Part shown: positions 44,944 to 56,956 of the stretch, in pieces | How the letters are laid out: the number at the start of each line of letters is the position of its first letter | How positions within the stretch are numbered: the first letter of the stretch is position 1 | From: Nelumbo lutea | Lineage: Eukaryota > Streptophyta > Magnoliopsida > Proteales > Nelumbonaceae | Length of the DNA stretch: 64,000 nucleotides | Assembly: GCA_022828595.1 (NCBI GenBank) | Contig: JAKGHH010000001.1 | Location: 69,560,401 to 69,624,400, forward strand | Direction: 5' to 3' | Made by a program: the position numbers and the translations under genes | The notes under the pieces: model-generated | The model's input: the letters and a program-made list of their open reading frames with translations, nothing else | What the model was told of the DNA's origin: nothing | Databases searched by the model: none

Positions 44944-46600
44944 TTTTCCCATTTGATATTCAATTAACTGGAAATTCAGGAGGTCGGTCTTATTTGTTTC
45001 TGTCTACGATTATTATTTTGAAGACTTTCTTTGGAAGTTGTACAAATTTCTCCTTGGCATACTTAATTTTTAATTGTTAATGTTTGAGACAACTGAAATT
45101 ACCCAACTGGATTTTGAAGTCCATACATTTCTTTCAACTATTTATATGATTTTAGGTTGTATGGTTGAGGTAATAGAAATTTAGTTACTGATTCTGATTT
45201 TTTCCCTCTCTGTCGGTTGACAATGCTGTTAGAGAATGATTATTGTCTTTCTAATACAATTCTGTCTCTATGTATAGTTCTGCTTTGATGTTTCAAACAA
45301 ACTAGTAAGGGAGCAAAAACAAAATTCAGAAGGAAAAAAACTTCCATATGTACCTATCCCAATGTAAGAAATGAACATCCTCGTTAAACATTAAGGAGAA
45401 AACTATAATCTTACCAAGTAAGGATGCTATGACTTCTAATAAAAAAAGATGGTCTTCATAGTGAAATAGTCTCTTTGATAGCAGGAAATATGCCCTCCTG
45501 ACTTGGGATTGAATCCCGCTTGCACCTGGGTTGGGAGGGGGGGGGGGGGTTATAGCTTTAGGGGATGGGTTACCCCATGTTGTGTAGCCCCTTGGAGCAA
45601 AAAAAAAAAACAGTTTAATGCACTAAGCTTCTTAACAAAGTTGCCTAGTTAACCAGAAAATATCCTTTTTTTAATCAGAAGTGATCATGTAACCAAACTG
45701 ATTTCCATGATTTGATGCTGACCAATTAAATATCAAATTGTGGATATCCAAGCAGACTAAATCAAGAAGGATCTCATCTACATTTATATTGCCTATATTG
45801 CCAACGGAGCCAACTGGCTCAGTTGGTAAGGATCTCATGAATGAATTACTGCATTTAGGCTAGCAATTTGTTTTGCTCTTGAATGTAATGCACGGAATAT
45901 TAGCAGGAAAAAATATGTATAGCACATGACAGAGATTCCTTTGCCTGAGACATAGTTTTATTTAGAAATTCACAATTTATCTAAGAGGTTGGCCGTTCTT
46001 ATTATACTTTAGAGATCAAGGTGAAGCTGACCGTTTTGGGGGAAATTTGTCACAATCCCTGATTTGTAGGAATAGAGTCAAATAAGGAAGGGAATCAAGG
46101 GATGCCAGTTACTCAAAGTATATATATCTAGAGGAATCTACACTAGAAGGCCCTTGGGAATTGCAACATTGCATAAGAGAGGGAATGTCATTGGGAACCA
46201 GGATGAACATCTTGTTCAACTGGGTCTTGAGATCAGCAAACCCTCTAGCAGATGGTCTAGCCTAAGCAAGTTGCTAGAGCTTCTATGATTTAGGGGATGG
46301 GTTAACCATTATATTCTGCAGTTCATTGGTCAGTCCTGTTAGGTCCTCTTTTTGTGTGTTTGTAAACGTAGTTCTCTTTGAGAGGAATCTAAAACACCTA
46401 TTATTTAATGTAAGATCAAAATTCCTCTCATAAAGTGATTAAGAAGTTTGTATCTCATCTTATCCCATTATTATTAAAGCAAGATTACATCTTGGAATAG
46501 GTATGCTATTTTTTAACGTTTTAATTCTCTTGCATAGTAGCAGCACAGGTATGGTGCGCGATCTAATTGCTTCTAGCTAGGTGGCAGCACAGACGTCAGT
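44944..46600. other. Intergenic with tRNA-like SINE scraps
   Basis: At 45815-45835 a GAGCCAACTGGCTCAGTTGG head looks like a tRNA A box. At about 45500-45595 TTGGGATTGAATCCCGCTTG is a B-box-like block before a poly-G run (45538-45550) and TTAGGGGATGGGTTACCCCA; part of that (GATTTAGGGGATGGGTTA) recurs at about 46290. These look like scattered parts of one SINE family. No gene was seen. Confidence 0.4.
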
Positions 46601-46639
46601 TGCTTAGTTGGCCGGTTGAATTGCAAGGAAATAGAGCTC

Positions 46640-47170
46640 AGAGAACCCGGGGTGGCTAACCCGTCATGGGCACTCCGATGCTTAAGTTAGTATCTTATCA
46701 TATGCGAGCTGAAAGCTTGAGAATAAAATAGTTAGAATGCACTAAATCACGCGTACCTTGTGTCACTGGGTAGGTCCCCTTATATAGATGAACTACTGTG
46801 GGTCTCACGAAACACCTTCGAGATCCTCGGCCCGCGCTGTTAGGAGTCCATTCCGCACCAGGAGGTGGACTTCATGCTAGCCGATAAGGCTTATTATGCC
46901 CATCCGATCCGGGTGGGATGAGAGTATAAGACCCAAGGACGTGTAGCGTGATCCCGTGAAGCTCGGAGGCAGCTGGCTAGCTTCTAGAAGTTGGCTACAT
47001 TTCACTTTGGCAGTTCAGGGCACCACGAGCTGCTCGAACCTTGGTCTTGGCCGAGGTGACCTGTCCTGCTAAGGTGGCAGAAAGTGTTGAGTCAATGTCC
47101 AATCAGTAGGTCGCCTCTACGTGTTCATGTATCAATAGGTCGGGCCAAATCACCCCTCATCACGTACCAT
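46640..47170 (+). repeat. Probable solo LTR related to the gypsy-type LTR at 61690-62290
   Basis: Shares in order with the 61.7-62.3 kb sequence: GATGCTTAAGT, GCGAGCTGA/GTGAGCTGA, AATCACGCGTACCT, CCTTATATA, GATAAGG, CTACGTGT and GCCAAATCACCCCTCAT. It is a GC-rich island in AT-rich DNA, with no coding sequence next to it, hence a solo LTR or LTR fragment. Confidence 0.5.
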
Positions 47171-49010
47171 ATGTGTTAATCCTTAGATGTGTACCCCTGG
47201 GGATTGTCATAGTTATATATTTATATTATAGAATTGTCAAAAATTTTGATTTTTACCCTTATAGCAATAGAAAATCAATGAAACATGAAGTAGAAATAAA
47301 ACTTATTCATGTAAAAGTTTAGTGTTGGTATAAAAAAGATATTAAAAATAAATTAAATAATTAGGAAGTGATTAAAAAGAAGTATGAATTATAAATTAAA
47401 ATTATATGTACTTGATCAAATATATGACTCCTAGGGAACAATTCCTCTTTGTAATGAAACTATTGAAAAATTAATATTTTTTTTGAATTATTTATAGAAA
47501 AATATGCATACTTTATGAAGCTTACAATCCACACCTTAAGGCTTGCACATCACACCTTAGGCAACTGAAATACCTTCTCTGGTAGTCCGGTTATGACATG
47601 CCTCCATGTCTGAAAACACTTATCTGTACATTCCAGTCAATGGATGATAACATTCAATTGGACTATATGCTCATTCTTTTTTTCTTGTCCGGATAAAAAA
47701 TCAGATTTCTATGTATAATGGTGAATGGTCACGGACAGAGAAAAACAAAATTCAAATAGTGGCAGTCAATTTGATGAGCAGACTTAAAGGGTGGGTCATG
47801 CAAGTGAGATAGTTATACAGTGGAATTGTATTTCTGGAGTCTGAATTTCCTCCTCACAGAATGCTCTTCTCACCCACCTCACAGCACATTGCAGCTGCAC
47901 ATCAGGAACATCTCACATACTTGTATGTTTTCATTCATGAGGAGATGTTTTCATTTTCTGTTGTAAGGAGTGTTTCTCCTTTTTCGGGTGGTGCTGTCTT
48001 AGCACCTGCGTTGTGGTTGTATCCAGCTTTATATTCTTGTTTTAATAATTTATTTTTTCCTTTTACTATGAAAATTTGTTCCTAAGCGCTGAGAGGTGAG
48101 TGTGAGGAGCATTCTGAGTAGGAAATCGGGATTCTATCTCTGGAAAAGTTCCATGCTGTTTCCTATTTCCTTTTTTTTTATGAATAAAATTTGATTCAAT
48201 AAAGATGCTGTTTCCTATTTCCTTGTAAATCAGTTAATCAGCATTCTACCATAGGATGCACATCTATAATTGGTTACCATAGACATTCTTATCTGGATTT
48301 GATGCCAAAATCATGAATTTGAATCTGAAAGCAAGAATACTTCACAGTTGGTGATTTAGAGGTGATGTTTGTTAACGGTGATGATTTGAAAATTGGTGAT
48401 TACATGACTCTTTTTTTGTTATTTAGTATCATTTCCTCCATGTCAGCCGATTTTTTAGAAATCACTTTTGAGATTGTTCGGTATTGATTTTCAAGAGTGA
48501 TTGTTTTTCATTGAAGCACTGGAACACCTCGCCCTTGCCACATAGGATGTCACCTCACCCAACAAAAATCAGAATCGCCTGAAAATTGGGGAATCACTGA
48601 ATGTGGTAATCCCTCGCCCAAGCCAATTTCAGGGATCGATTTTTTGCATAATCGACCAACCAAACAAGGAAAAAATCACTGATTCTTCAATTTCTGATGT
48701 GGATGCGACGTGGCACCAATTTTAAGGAAACAGCATCGATGCCAAACATCACTTACTCGCTTAAGAATCTGGGATAATTTTGACTAAGAAATCAGATATT
48801 GTTTGCCATGCTTCCAATCTTGCTTCTGCAACCATTTTATCTTCAATAAATGGTTAGTTTTTCTTTTCTTTTCTTTTCTTTATGACTCAATAAATTGATT
48901 GCTTTTTCAGTGACTGAAAACTGACCTTGCACCTCTGAGCTTGTTATGTAAGTCTTATTTAAACCCGACTTTAACCTAGCATTTTTTTTACCTGAAGTAT
49001 AGACAAAAAA
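47171..49010. other. Intergenic, no gene seen
   Basis: Around 47990-48075 a TTTTCGGGTGGTGCTGTCTT ... TTTAATAATTTATT tail resembles LINE 3' ends, weakly. Around 48360-48750 GGTGATGTTTG and CAAACATCAC bracket 390 bp that may be a MITE without clear target duplications. Confidence 0.35.
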
Positions 49011-49923
49011 GGGTAAATTGCTGAATCCTTCCCTGAAGTTTCTGACCATTGCTGAAACCTCCCCAGAAGTTTAGTGATTGCAATCACCTCCCCTGAACTT
49101 TATGATACAGTTGCAAGTAGACCCCCTCTAGTAGAATCTTCTAAAAAATGGCATGAAAGTGCCCAAAATACCCATGCAGTTACTATTGAGGTTGTTTTCT
49201 ATAAAAAAAAAAAAAAAACAATACAAACTTTATGAACAACAAAAACAAGGAAAATATAAAGTTGCAGTTTTACCTTTGAGTGATTGATATGAAGGCAAAT
49301 TTGAAAAGTAAATCAATTTCAGAAAAGAGATTGGAAGAGTTTGGAGTAGTGATTCTTTCTTTTTTTTTTTTTTTTGTAATAGTGATTCATATGAAGAGAA
49401 AATTTGGAAAACAAACATTTTTGTTAAAAGTAATTGCATGGGCATTTTAGATATTTTCATATCTCTATTTAGAAAATTCTACTGGGCGGAAAATTCAGGG
49501 GAGGTGATTGCAATTATCAAACTACAGGGGAAGTTTCAGCAACAACCAGAAACTTCAGGAGAGGTTTAATGATTGCAATCACCTCCCCTGAACTTTATGA
49601 TACAGCTGCTAGTAGACCCCCTCTGGTAGAATCTTCTAAAAAAGGCATTAAAATGCCCAAAATACCCATGCAGTTACAAAAGAGATTGGAAGGGTTTGGA
49701 GTAGTGATTCATATGAAGAGAAAATTGGGAAAACAAACATTTTTCTTAAAAGTAATTGCATGGGCATTTTAGATATTTTTATACTTCTATTTAGAAAATT
49801 CCACCGGAGGGGGTCTACTTGCAACAATGTCAGAAAGTTCAGGGGAGGTGATTGTAATTACCAAACTACGGGAAAAGTTTCAGCAACAACCAAAAACTCG
49901 AGAGGTTTCAGAAATTTACTCCC
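49011..49923. mobile_element. Two joined copies of MULE family 2
   Basis: Begins GGGTAAATTGCTGAATCC and has the family-2 terminal words (CTGAAGTTTCTGACCATTGC, TGATTGCAATCACCTCCCC, CCAAAATACCCATGCAGTTA). A complementary end lies at 49440-49567; from 49569 a second left-end segment starts without its outermost 60 bp, and another complementary end finishes near 49923 (AGAGGTTTCAGAAATTTACT). The interior GAGATTGGAAG(A/G)GTTTGGAG is common to both halves. It resembles the copy at 41171-42155. Confidence 0.75.
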
Positions 49924-49962
49924 CCCCCCCCCCCCAAAAAAAAAAAAAAAAAAAAAAAAACG
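49921..49962. repeat. Homopolymer junction C(n)A(n)
   Basis: About 15 C followed by about 26 A directly at the end of the MULE pair; it may be affected by sequencing error in length. Confidence 0.9.
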
Positions 49963-50649
49963 ATAAAATTTGCGAAAATGGTTATGTTTCCACCTTGAAT
50001 TTGGAACAATGCATGGTTCCGCAATCAAGATAAAAGTGAGACTTGAGTATGCATCCACTGTCCAACAATTATCTTCCTTTAATTCCTCTTATGTATGTAT
50101 TTCTACTTATGTTGGGGATTTTTTTGTTTTTTGTCAGAACATGTCCATCTACAATTAGGAAGAAATGCAGTGTTTTGAGGAATGGGATGGACTGTAGAAA
50201 TTGAAGCATTATAGATGGCAAGTATAATGCATGGTGGAAAACGATTTTTTGAACCTTGCTCTGGGGTAGTGACACTTGAAGGCCTAAGCCTTCAACCACG
50301 GAAGTCTAATTCCGTTTGAACTGACGTTTAGATAAGAATAAAATTATGAAAATGCTCATATTTAGAGTTTAGTTTCTCTTTTTCATCTTCTTTTACCTTT
50401 TACCTTGGGACACAAATAGTGGTGGGCCTGGAGGCAAAAGATTTTGGTGGGCATATGGGTACAAATACCAGAGGCTTCATTAGATATCTCAAATATTCTC
50501 GCTTATTTTGGGATGTTTTTATTTAGTGCAGGCTTTAGTTGCTTTATTATGATTTGAATTGATGTTTCTTTTGTACTGCCACTAGATTGCACTGGTAGGT
50601 GGCAGAAGAGTAACATTAAAAAAAGGACAATCTAAATAGAATCATTTTA

Positions 50650-50941
50650 GGTTCTGTTTGGTTTGCAGGAATAAGGGGTTTGGAATCGAAATTGGAATGG
50701 GTTATCTCGGTTTCAACTGTTTGGTTGGGTAGAATTGGAATTCCATTTTCATTCCTGTTAGAATAGCATTCTCTCATTTGAGGGAATGGTCATTCTTTCT
50801 CTCTCCCTTGGGAATGAATTGTATTTCAATTTATTCTAATTTTTATTCCCGTTCTTGTTTCAAACAAACAGACTGAGAATAGATCATTTCGATTTCGATT
50901 CTAAAGGATTTTCATACCGATTTCAACTACGAACCAGACCC
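50650..50941. mobile_element. Tourist-like MITE (PIF/Harbinger)
   Basis: Starts GGTTCTGTTTGGTTTGC and ends with the near-complement ACGAACCAGACCC. Flanked by TTA on both sides (50647-50649 and 50942-50944), as expected. 292 bp, with GGAATGG / CCATTCC inverted words inside. Confidence 0.8.
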
Positions 50942-51969
50942 TTAGTAATTTAGAAAGTTTAGGTTCTAAAACATTTGTTGCTTGTTGATTTTCTCAGCCT
51001 TATAAGCATTCAGCTAGTATATATGCAACTCTTATGTGTTTTATTTATGTGGTGGATAATCAATCCCATAAGCAGCCAATATGTTATCCCACATCATTCT
51101 GCAAAGGGAGGAGGTCACCCTGATTATATGATTTTTTTCATGTAGGACTGGCTTTATTCTATTAATTAACACTTTCGGAATTGACTGTATGGAAAATTGT
51201 ATATTAGTATCTTATATTTGGGTCTGGTCTTACTTTGATTCTTGAATGTCAGAATGTGCCAATCTAGTATCTAAACTTCCAAAGCGTGTCAATTTAGTAT
51301 AAAATCGATAATCGCCGTTAAGTGGCATGTGAAAGGATGCAAATGCCCTTTGAATGGCATCTAATTTTCTTTATCAACCATCCAAATATTCAAATATTTT
51401 AAAAGCCTATAGAGAGACAATTTTCTTTATCAACCATCCACCTGAGAATGAACCAAAGTGGCATTACCAAACGCCATTACCTGAGAATGAACTAAAGCCA
51501 TCGAACTCTGCTAACCCAGACCATGACTTGTCCCCACCTTGGCACACCCGTTCTCAAACACTGACGGAAAAGGAAGAATCCAGAGAGGACTGGTTCACCT
51601 GAACTTTCTCCACCTTGTCCATAAAGTTACAGCTCCCTTGTTATATCCAATAAACAGTCTAAGATTCCTATGCCACTGTTGTTGCTTAATGTCTGTAATC
51701 AGCAAAACCAGCATCTGCGCCGGTGGCAGCTGCACCGACGGTGGAATACCTTTGTTTCTCGTCTTCTTCTGTTTCTGTGTTGCCGCTGCAGTAATAGACA
51801 CCCTCCCACAGAACCAGTTGCTCAGGGACTGGGAGCAATTGGTATCCGCAAATGGAATTTTCAGGTTGGGGTTCTTCAGCCCGGGCTCTTCCTCCAATCG
51901 CTACTTGGGCATTTCCTACTATCAACCACAGAACCTAACCGTGGTTTGGGTTGCTAACCGACGCATCCC

Positions 51970-52391
51970 CATAGAAGGGGTGGAGGAACCAGTTTCAATG
52001 TGTTGGCCATTTTCATCTAGAAGACGCCTTGAGTAGGATCGTTTGATCGAGTGGAGGTTATTAGGATCAATTGCTTTCTAGGGATCAACTCTGCTTCATC
52101 TTCTTCCAGTAGAGATGTTCCCTGTGAATCACCAGAAGAACCAGCAGAACTGCCACCGGAGTTTCTGCGACTCCTATTTAAATTCGCTACCTTTGACAGT
52201 TGGTGTAACGTTTCTACAGGCTGAGGCGAAAATTCTCTGATCTCCCGTGACTGCAAATTCGACGCAGTGCGACCCCAGGAGTTGGAATTCCTGCCAATGG
52301 GAGCAAAACCCATAACGAAACACAAGAAGAAATGGAAGACGGCCTTCTTCCATAACTGAACTCTCCTCTTCGATCTGTCCAACGAATCCAT
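51970..52391 (-). pseudogene. GT43 (IRX9-like) xylan glycosyltransferase, 5' fragment
   Basis: From ATG at 52391: MDSLDRSKRRVQLWKKAVFH, a membrane segment FFLCFVMGFAP, a Ser-rich stem with EFSPQPVETLHQLSKVANLN, then LIPRKQLILITSTR, NDPTQGVF, a stop, and MANTLKLVPPPLLW, where homology ends abruptly at 51970. GT43 IRX9-type enzymes are Golgi type II membrane proteins needed for xylan backbone synthesis; here only the cytosolic tail, anchor, stem and the first catalytic strand remain. The premature stop and the loss of the rest make it non-functional. It is embedded antisense between two pieces of a receptor-kinase pseudogene. Confidence 0.8.
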
Positions 52392-52766
52392 CACACTAAA
52401 ACCAAACAAGAACTAAAACCGGAACCGATTGAAATTCTCCGGCAGTGCATTGTGGAGCTTCCACTAATTATAGTCTCGTCTCTCAACTCCTTGTAAGCTA
52501 TTGTAACAAGGAGTTGGCGAATTCCAACTCTACGAATCGGATGATAAGTATCTCAGCTTAAGAATTCAGAGTCCACCCCATAACTCCTCCGGCAACAAGG
52601 TTAAACTGATGGGGTGTGTGAACCAGACGGTGGTGGAGTGCAGAAGCGGCAAATCGATCGGAAGAGGGGGTATGTGAGCGGTACACCATACCGATACGTG
52701 GAAAATACGAGTATGGGACTGGTTGACTGTGACGAGCTATCTTGGTGCAACTGTACTTGTGTCGCT

Positions 52767-53186
52767 TAGGGGTGAGAAAAAAAACCGAAAAATCGAACTG
52801 ACCGAAACCGAACTAAAAAATATCGGTTAATCGGTGTTTTTAGGTACTGGTTTAGTTTTGGTTAACCAATATGGAAAATCGGTAGTTAACTGAACCGATC
52901 AGTATACATATATTTCTATATATTATATATATTTTTTATATTTTTTATATACTATAAATTAATAAATATGTATTATATATATAAATAAATATATATATAT
53001 TTATATTTTTTATAAATATTTTTATAATATATATTATAAAAATTAAAAACTAAAAAATCAATGAACCAAATCGATGGTTAACCAAACTGGTCAACTGATT
53101 AACCGACTGGTTTTGGATTGGTTTCAGTTACCGATTTTACAAAAACTAGTAGTATCGGTTCGGTCCAAGAACCGTGAGCACCCCTA
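52767..53186. mobile_element. hAT-type MITE inserted in a former coding exon
   Basis: 420 bp bounded by TAGGGGTG and CACCCCTA with 8-bp flanks GTGTCGCT (52759-52766) and GTGTCGTT (53187-53194), a target duplication with one change. GC-rich ends full of AACCGAA / TTCGGTT words surround an AT-rich centre. Removing it rejoins the lectin-kinase reading VA and YATLYDN in frame. Confidence 0.82.
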
Positions 53187-53350
53187 GTGTCGTTTATGCC
53201 ACATTGTATGACAATGTAACTAGATGCCGGGTTTGGACCACATACGCCGGTTTTTGGGAAGACAACGATTCACCCAACGAAATCTACATTCTTCAGTCTT
53301 ATAAAAATTTGTACATGTTACGGCCCACATGATGACATGTGCGATTCCAA

Positions 53351-54227
53351 TCTCAAAATAGAAGATGATCAACTGTGTTTTTTAAGGGTAGTTTTGATAT
53401 TTTAAAATTATAAATCTATTGTTTAAAATTGACACATTTTAAAAATTCAGACATTAAATTAGCATATTTTAAAGTTTAGGAATCAAAGTGAGACTAAGCT
53501 CAACTGCGATTTTCCCTTAAATGTCAGAATTGAGTTACAACATCTTGGATCACAACCTCCAATGAGCTAGTATAGAATTGAGCCAAAGAATAGATATACT
53601 GAGTTAACAAATGCATGTACAGAATGAATCTATTGGGTCAATTGTCAGTGTGAGTACCGATCAATATACTGAAAGAAGAAAAAAAAAATATTATATCTTT
53701 TTGGCAGTTTCTGCTTGAAAAAAAAAATGAGGCAATAAAGATGTTAGAGTTGGAAGTGCTGGCTCCTCACATCACATGGGCCCATCGCCTTTGCTGTCAT
53801 TTTGTCTCCTCTTTTCTCTTAGGCATCGGGCCCATCATCCATGCGTCCACATCAAATATTAAATGGTTCTTTCCGGTTGAAAGTTTAATACTTCAAATTT
53901 AAATTTTCTCGGAGCCCAATAAGCCGAGATTGGGCTGCCTTCAGCCCAAATCAAGTAGAGCCCGTCGGCAATGGGCAGTTGGCAACACAATACCTTCGGA
54001 GGCTTGGACTTTTACTGTCCCGTCCTATCACGGTAACAGACCAGACGGAACCCCTTTTAATTTTCTATGGGCTATGGCTCCGTCAATGTTCCAAAGGAAC
54101 TGTAGCCCGCAGGAATAATTTTACAGTGCAAAAGCCAAAAGGGTAGGCTGCTCCCTCTGCTCATAGAGTCATAACCAAACAAGCACAGTCACAGATCCCA
54201 TAATGTCTGGAGATCGGCTTCAATTAG
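53351..54227. other. Intergenic, no gene seen
   Basis: No repeat boundary or gene could be recognised. Around 53930-54118 there is an open but featureless stretch. Confidence 0.4.
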
Positions 54228-54372
54228 GGCAACCCGTGCTCACACCGTCCCAACAGCCTCTTGCAATCTTACATCAAAAATATCTCCCTCTGAAATAAAA
54301 CATATGAATAGGGAGATATTCCCAATGCAAGACTGTAAAAGTTGCTTAAATGGGCGTTGCCCTGACAGAAAT
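54228..54372. repeat. Foldback repeat, GGGCAACCC type, copy 1
   Basis: Starts GGGCAACCCGTGC and ends GGGCGTTGCCCTGAC. The inner block GAGATATTCCCAATGCAAGA-CTGTAAA is shared with the copy at 58647-58733. Ends are imperfect inverted repeats; target duplications were not found. Confidence 0.55.
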
Positions 54373-56552
54373 AAAACTCCAATGTCAGTAGTATTTTAAG
54401 TTATTCCGGATGTTAGTGACCTTTGCATTCATCAGAGTTTGAATCATCTGCCAACAAAATACATTCTAACAACCTATCAAAATCATCTGAGGTGGATCCC
54501 AGTCTTATAGTGAGATATACGGTGTTAGATCAAATTCGTAAGGGGTTGGGACGTGTTTTATTGGCAAAGATCCCAACCCCAACATGCAAAGACCTTGTTT
54601 TTAAATCTATAATGGGTTCCAGGCTCTTAGTTGTGCCTCCCAATTTGGTCTATTATATTGTCTAACAACACTTCCTTTGTAATACAAACTACCAAGTACC
54701 ATCTCACTTGGCAGGAATCTGGAATCCATGAGAAGTAGAATAGAAATGAACTGGGCACTTCCCTTTTCCCATGAATACACATGAAGTTACTTCTGTATAT
54801 TTATACTATCATAAAAGTCAATATTTGTATAATTACTTTTCTACTATGAGAAGAATTTTCTCCACAATCCATTTAAATGAAGTTGTACAATTTGATTTTT
54901 GGACGGGACCAGATGGTTCAGATTGAAAACCGACGGCCAAAATAATTTTTGGGATGCCAAGTTTGTACTTGTTAGAAATTTTTACTGTGAAAGGAAAAAG
55001 TTGCCCCTAATATATTTATATATGCATTAGTCGGTGTCAGTCTCTTTAAAATGTATTAAAAGATAATTTGGAATCATTTGTTATGTCTAAAATATTTTTT
55101 ATTTTTTATTTGAGTGAGTCAATCAATCCAACGGTGAATATTCATCTCCTGGTGTGATTTTATCTCAAAGCCATCTGAACACCGATATATCTAAAAATAT
55201 AGATATTCTCCATAAAAAATGTACACAAGTAATATTTTTTTTTTAATAAAATGGGTATGATATCAAGAAAAACCTACAACCAATTAATCGGTATCATAGA
55301 TTTTACCATATAAAATATATTCTAGCAAAAAAAAAACCCTAAAACCAATCAATTGGGTCATCAACCCAAACCAAATAAATAATGAAGATTTAGCTTATTC
55401 ATGAGAAACATTATGTAACGATGAATAATTAGCAGAATGATTATCACATTATCAAATGCTTCTACAAGCATCCAAACATGGCAATATCATATGAAAAGGG
55501 CTGGCGATGCCATACGACCAGCTCAGATTGGCCCCACAGAGCTCTGATTGTATCGAGTTGTTCAGTTGTACGATGACTAGGGTTACTTGACAAAACGGGC
55601 TATCAAATGCACAATGCCCACGGATTCAAGTTCCACTGATAATCGAATTATTTGCCACAATAAAAAGAAAAAACGAATAAATAAATTTATAATTGAATCT
55701 AATTGGTGGGGGTCATATCTGGCATGACATGAGTCACCAACTACTTTTCGATAGGGAGGGAGAAGACAAAAATGCAGGAAGAAAGAAAGAGATGCTTGGG
55801 GATTTCGAATTCTTCTTCTAAGTTCTAACCAGAATAAATGAATAATCTAAAAAGAAATGAAGTATTAATTCCGGGTTAGTGGAAACGAAGACGTGTACAC
55901 GGGCTATACGTCCAACCAAAAACAAACACGTCAGCGGCCCCAAGTCAGAAAATGAAAAGTGTTAACAGTGTGATTGTAGTCAATAAATCCAGCACCGATT
56001 GGGAGTCCAGCTGGGATTAGAGATAGACTATCTGAGGTGACCATTTAATACGCTAAACAAAATCTTGCCGACAGTCGGACTGTCCAGCTCCGTTTTCCTT
56101 GTGACTTCGAAACTCTAGAAGTTGCAGTTGCAGACCACAAATAAAATAAACTTAAAAAAGAAGAAGAAGAAGCGGTACCACTAGCCGTGCAAATTACAGA
56201 AAAGAAATGCGTCGACCGGGTCCGGGTTATTCCTGGACCGCCCACTCAAATTATCTATACCCTCGAAATTAAACCCGAAAATCACCCATTTCACATGCTT
56301 TTATTGACAGATGTATATTATACATATAGAATATTAGCTTGCCACTGCTTGCACTTCATATCAAACCCAATTACATAATAAATAAATAAATCAGTTGGTC
56401 GATGAGCAAAGACAAATTGTCTGTATAAATAAAATAGAAAAGTTAGGAAGAAATTATATATACAAGTAAATAAATGACATCCATCTTTTCGTTCTATGGT
56501 TGATGGACTCCCACTCCTAAAAAAAAGAAAAGATCGACTCCCACACTTGAAG
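54373..56552. other. Intergenic, no gene seen
   Basis: AT-rich, unassigned sequence. Short open frames here carry no recognisable motif. Confidence 0.4.
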
Positions 56553-56948
56553 CTAGGGTTGTTCAAGACCCAATTTAAGTTGGTCGGTTTTTTTAGCATC
56601 GGTTGGTTTTGGATTATAAAAAATCATAAATTGATGATTTATTTCGGTTTTGGTTTTCATGTGCGAAAATTGAAAATAATCCGAACCGAATTGATTTAAT
56701 AGTTACAATCTATTTAGTTTTTTCTTAACTAAGTTGTCTTTATTCTAGTTAGTTAGGTTGTACAACAATTAAGTCACCACTAAGTAGAGCCAAAATTGAT
56801 CCAAACTGATCAAAATCGATTCAAACTAATCAGGTCGATTTTATTTAATACAGAATCGATTTCAGTTTCGATTTCAAGTAACCCAACCAAATTGGATCGA
56901 TTGAAAAAACAGCAATAAACCAACCCAACCCAACCCGTAAACAACCCT
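56553..56948. mobile_element. hAT-like MITE
   Basis: Starts CTAGGGTTGTTC and ends GTAAACAACCCT. A perfect 8-bp ACTTGAAG flanks it (56545-56552 and 56949-56956), as expected for hAT. The interior has repeated AATCGATT / GGTTTTGG words. 396 bp, no coding capacity. Confidence 0.8.
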
Positions 56949-56956
56949 ACTTGAAG

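Larger units (their letters stand above)
51689..53350 (+). pseudogene. G-type lectin receptor kinase pseudogene, extracellular part
   Basis: Three separated pieces in one order. Piece 1 (51689-51973): a hydrophobic signal-like segment (PLFLVFFCFCVAAA), then DTLPQNQLL, LVSANGIFRLGFFSPGSSSN and TVVWVANR, the hallmark bulb-lectin start. Piece 2 (52516-52766): GEFQLYESDDKYLSL, CVNQTVVECRSGKS, a frameshift, then YVSGTPYRYVENTSMGLVDC and WCNCTCVA, a PAN-like region. Piece 3 (53195-53350): YATLYDNVTRCRVWTTY and EIYIL. The gap between 1 and 2 holds an antisense GT43 fragment; the gap between 2 and 3 is a MITE. No kinase domain was seen. The nearest type is the CES101/SD1-like S-domain kinases. Confidence 0.82.

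Noticed and set aside
45815..45900. tRNA gene
   Set aside because: There is an A-box-like head (TGGCTCAGTTGG), but no anticodon arm, no B box at the right distance and no acceptor pairing, so a SINE fragment is more likely.
48083..48112. CGCTGAGAGGTGAGT resembles the end of the TIC20-V coding sequence (GCCGCTGAGAGGCGAGT)
   Set aside because: The match is about 15 bp with no extension on either side; taken as chance.
52477..52507. Perfect 11-bp stem (CAACTCCTTGT / ACAAGGAGTTG) as a terminator or microRNA
   Set aside because: Too short for a plant microRNA precursor and without context; it is within pseudogene DNA.
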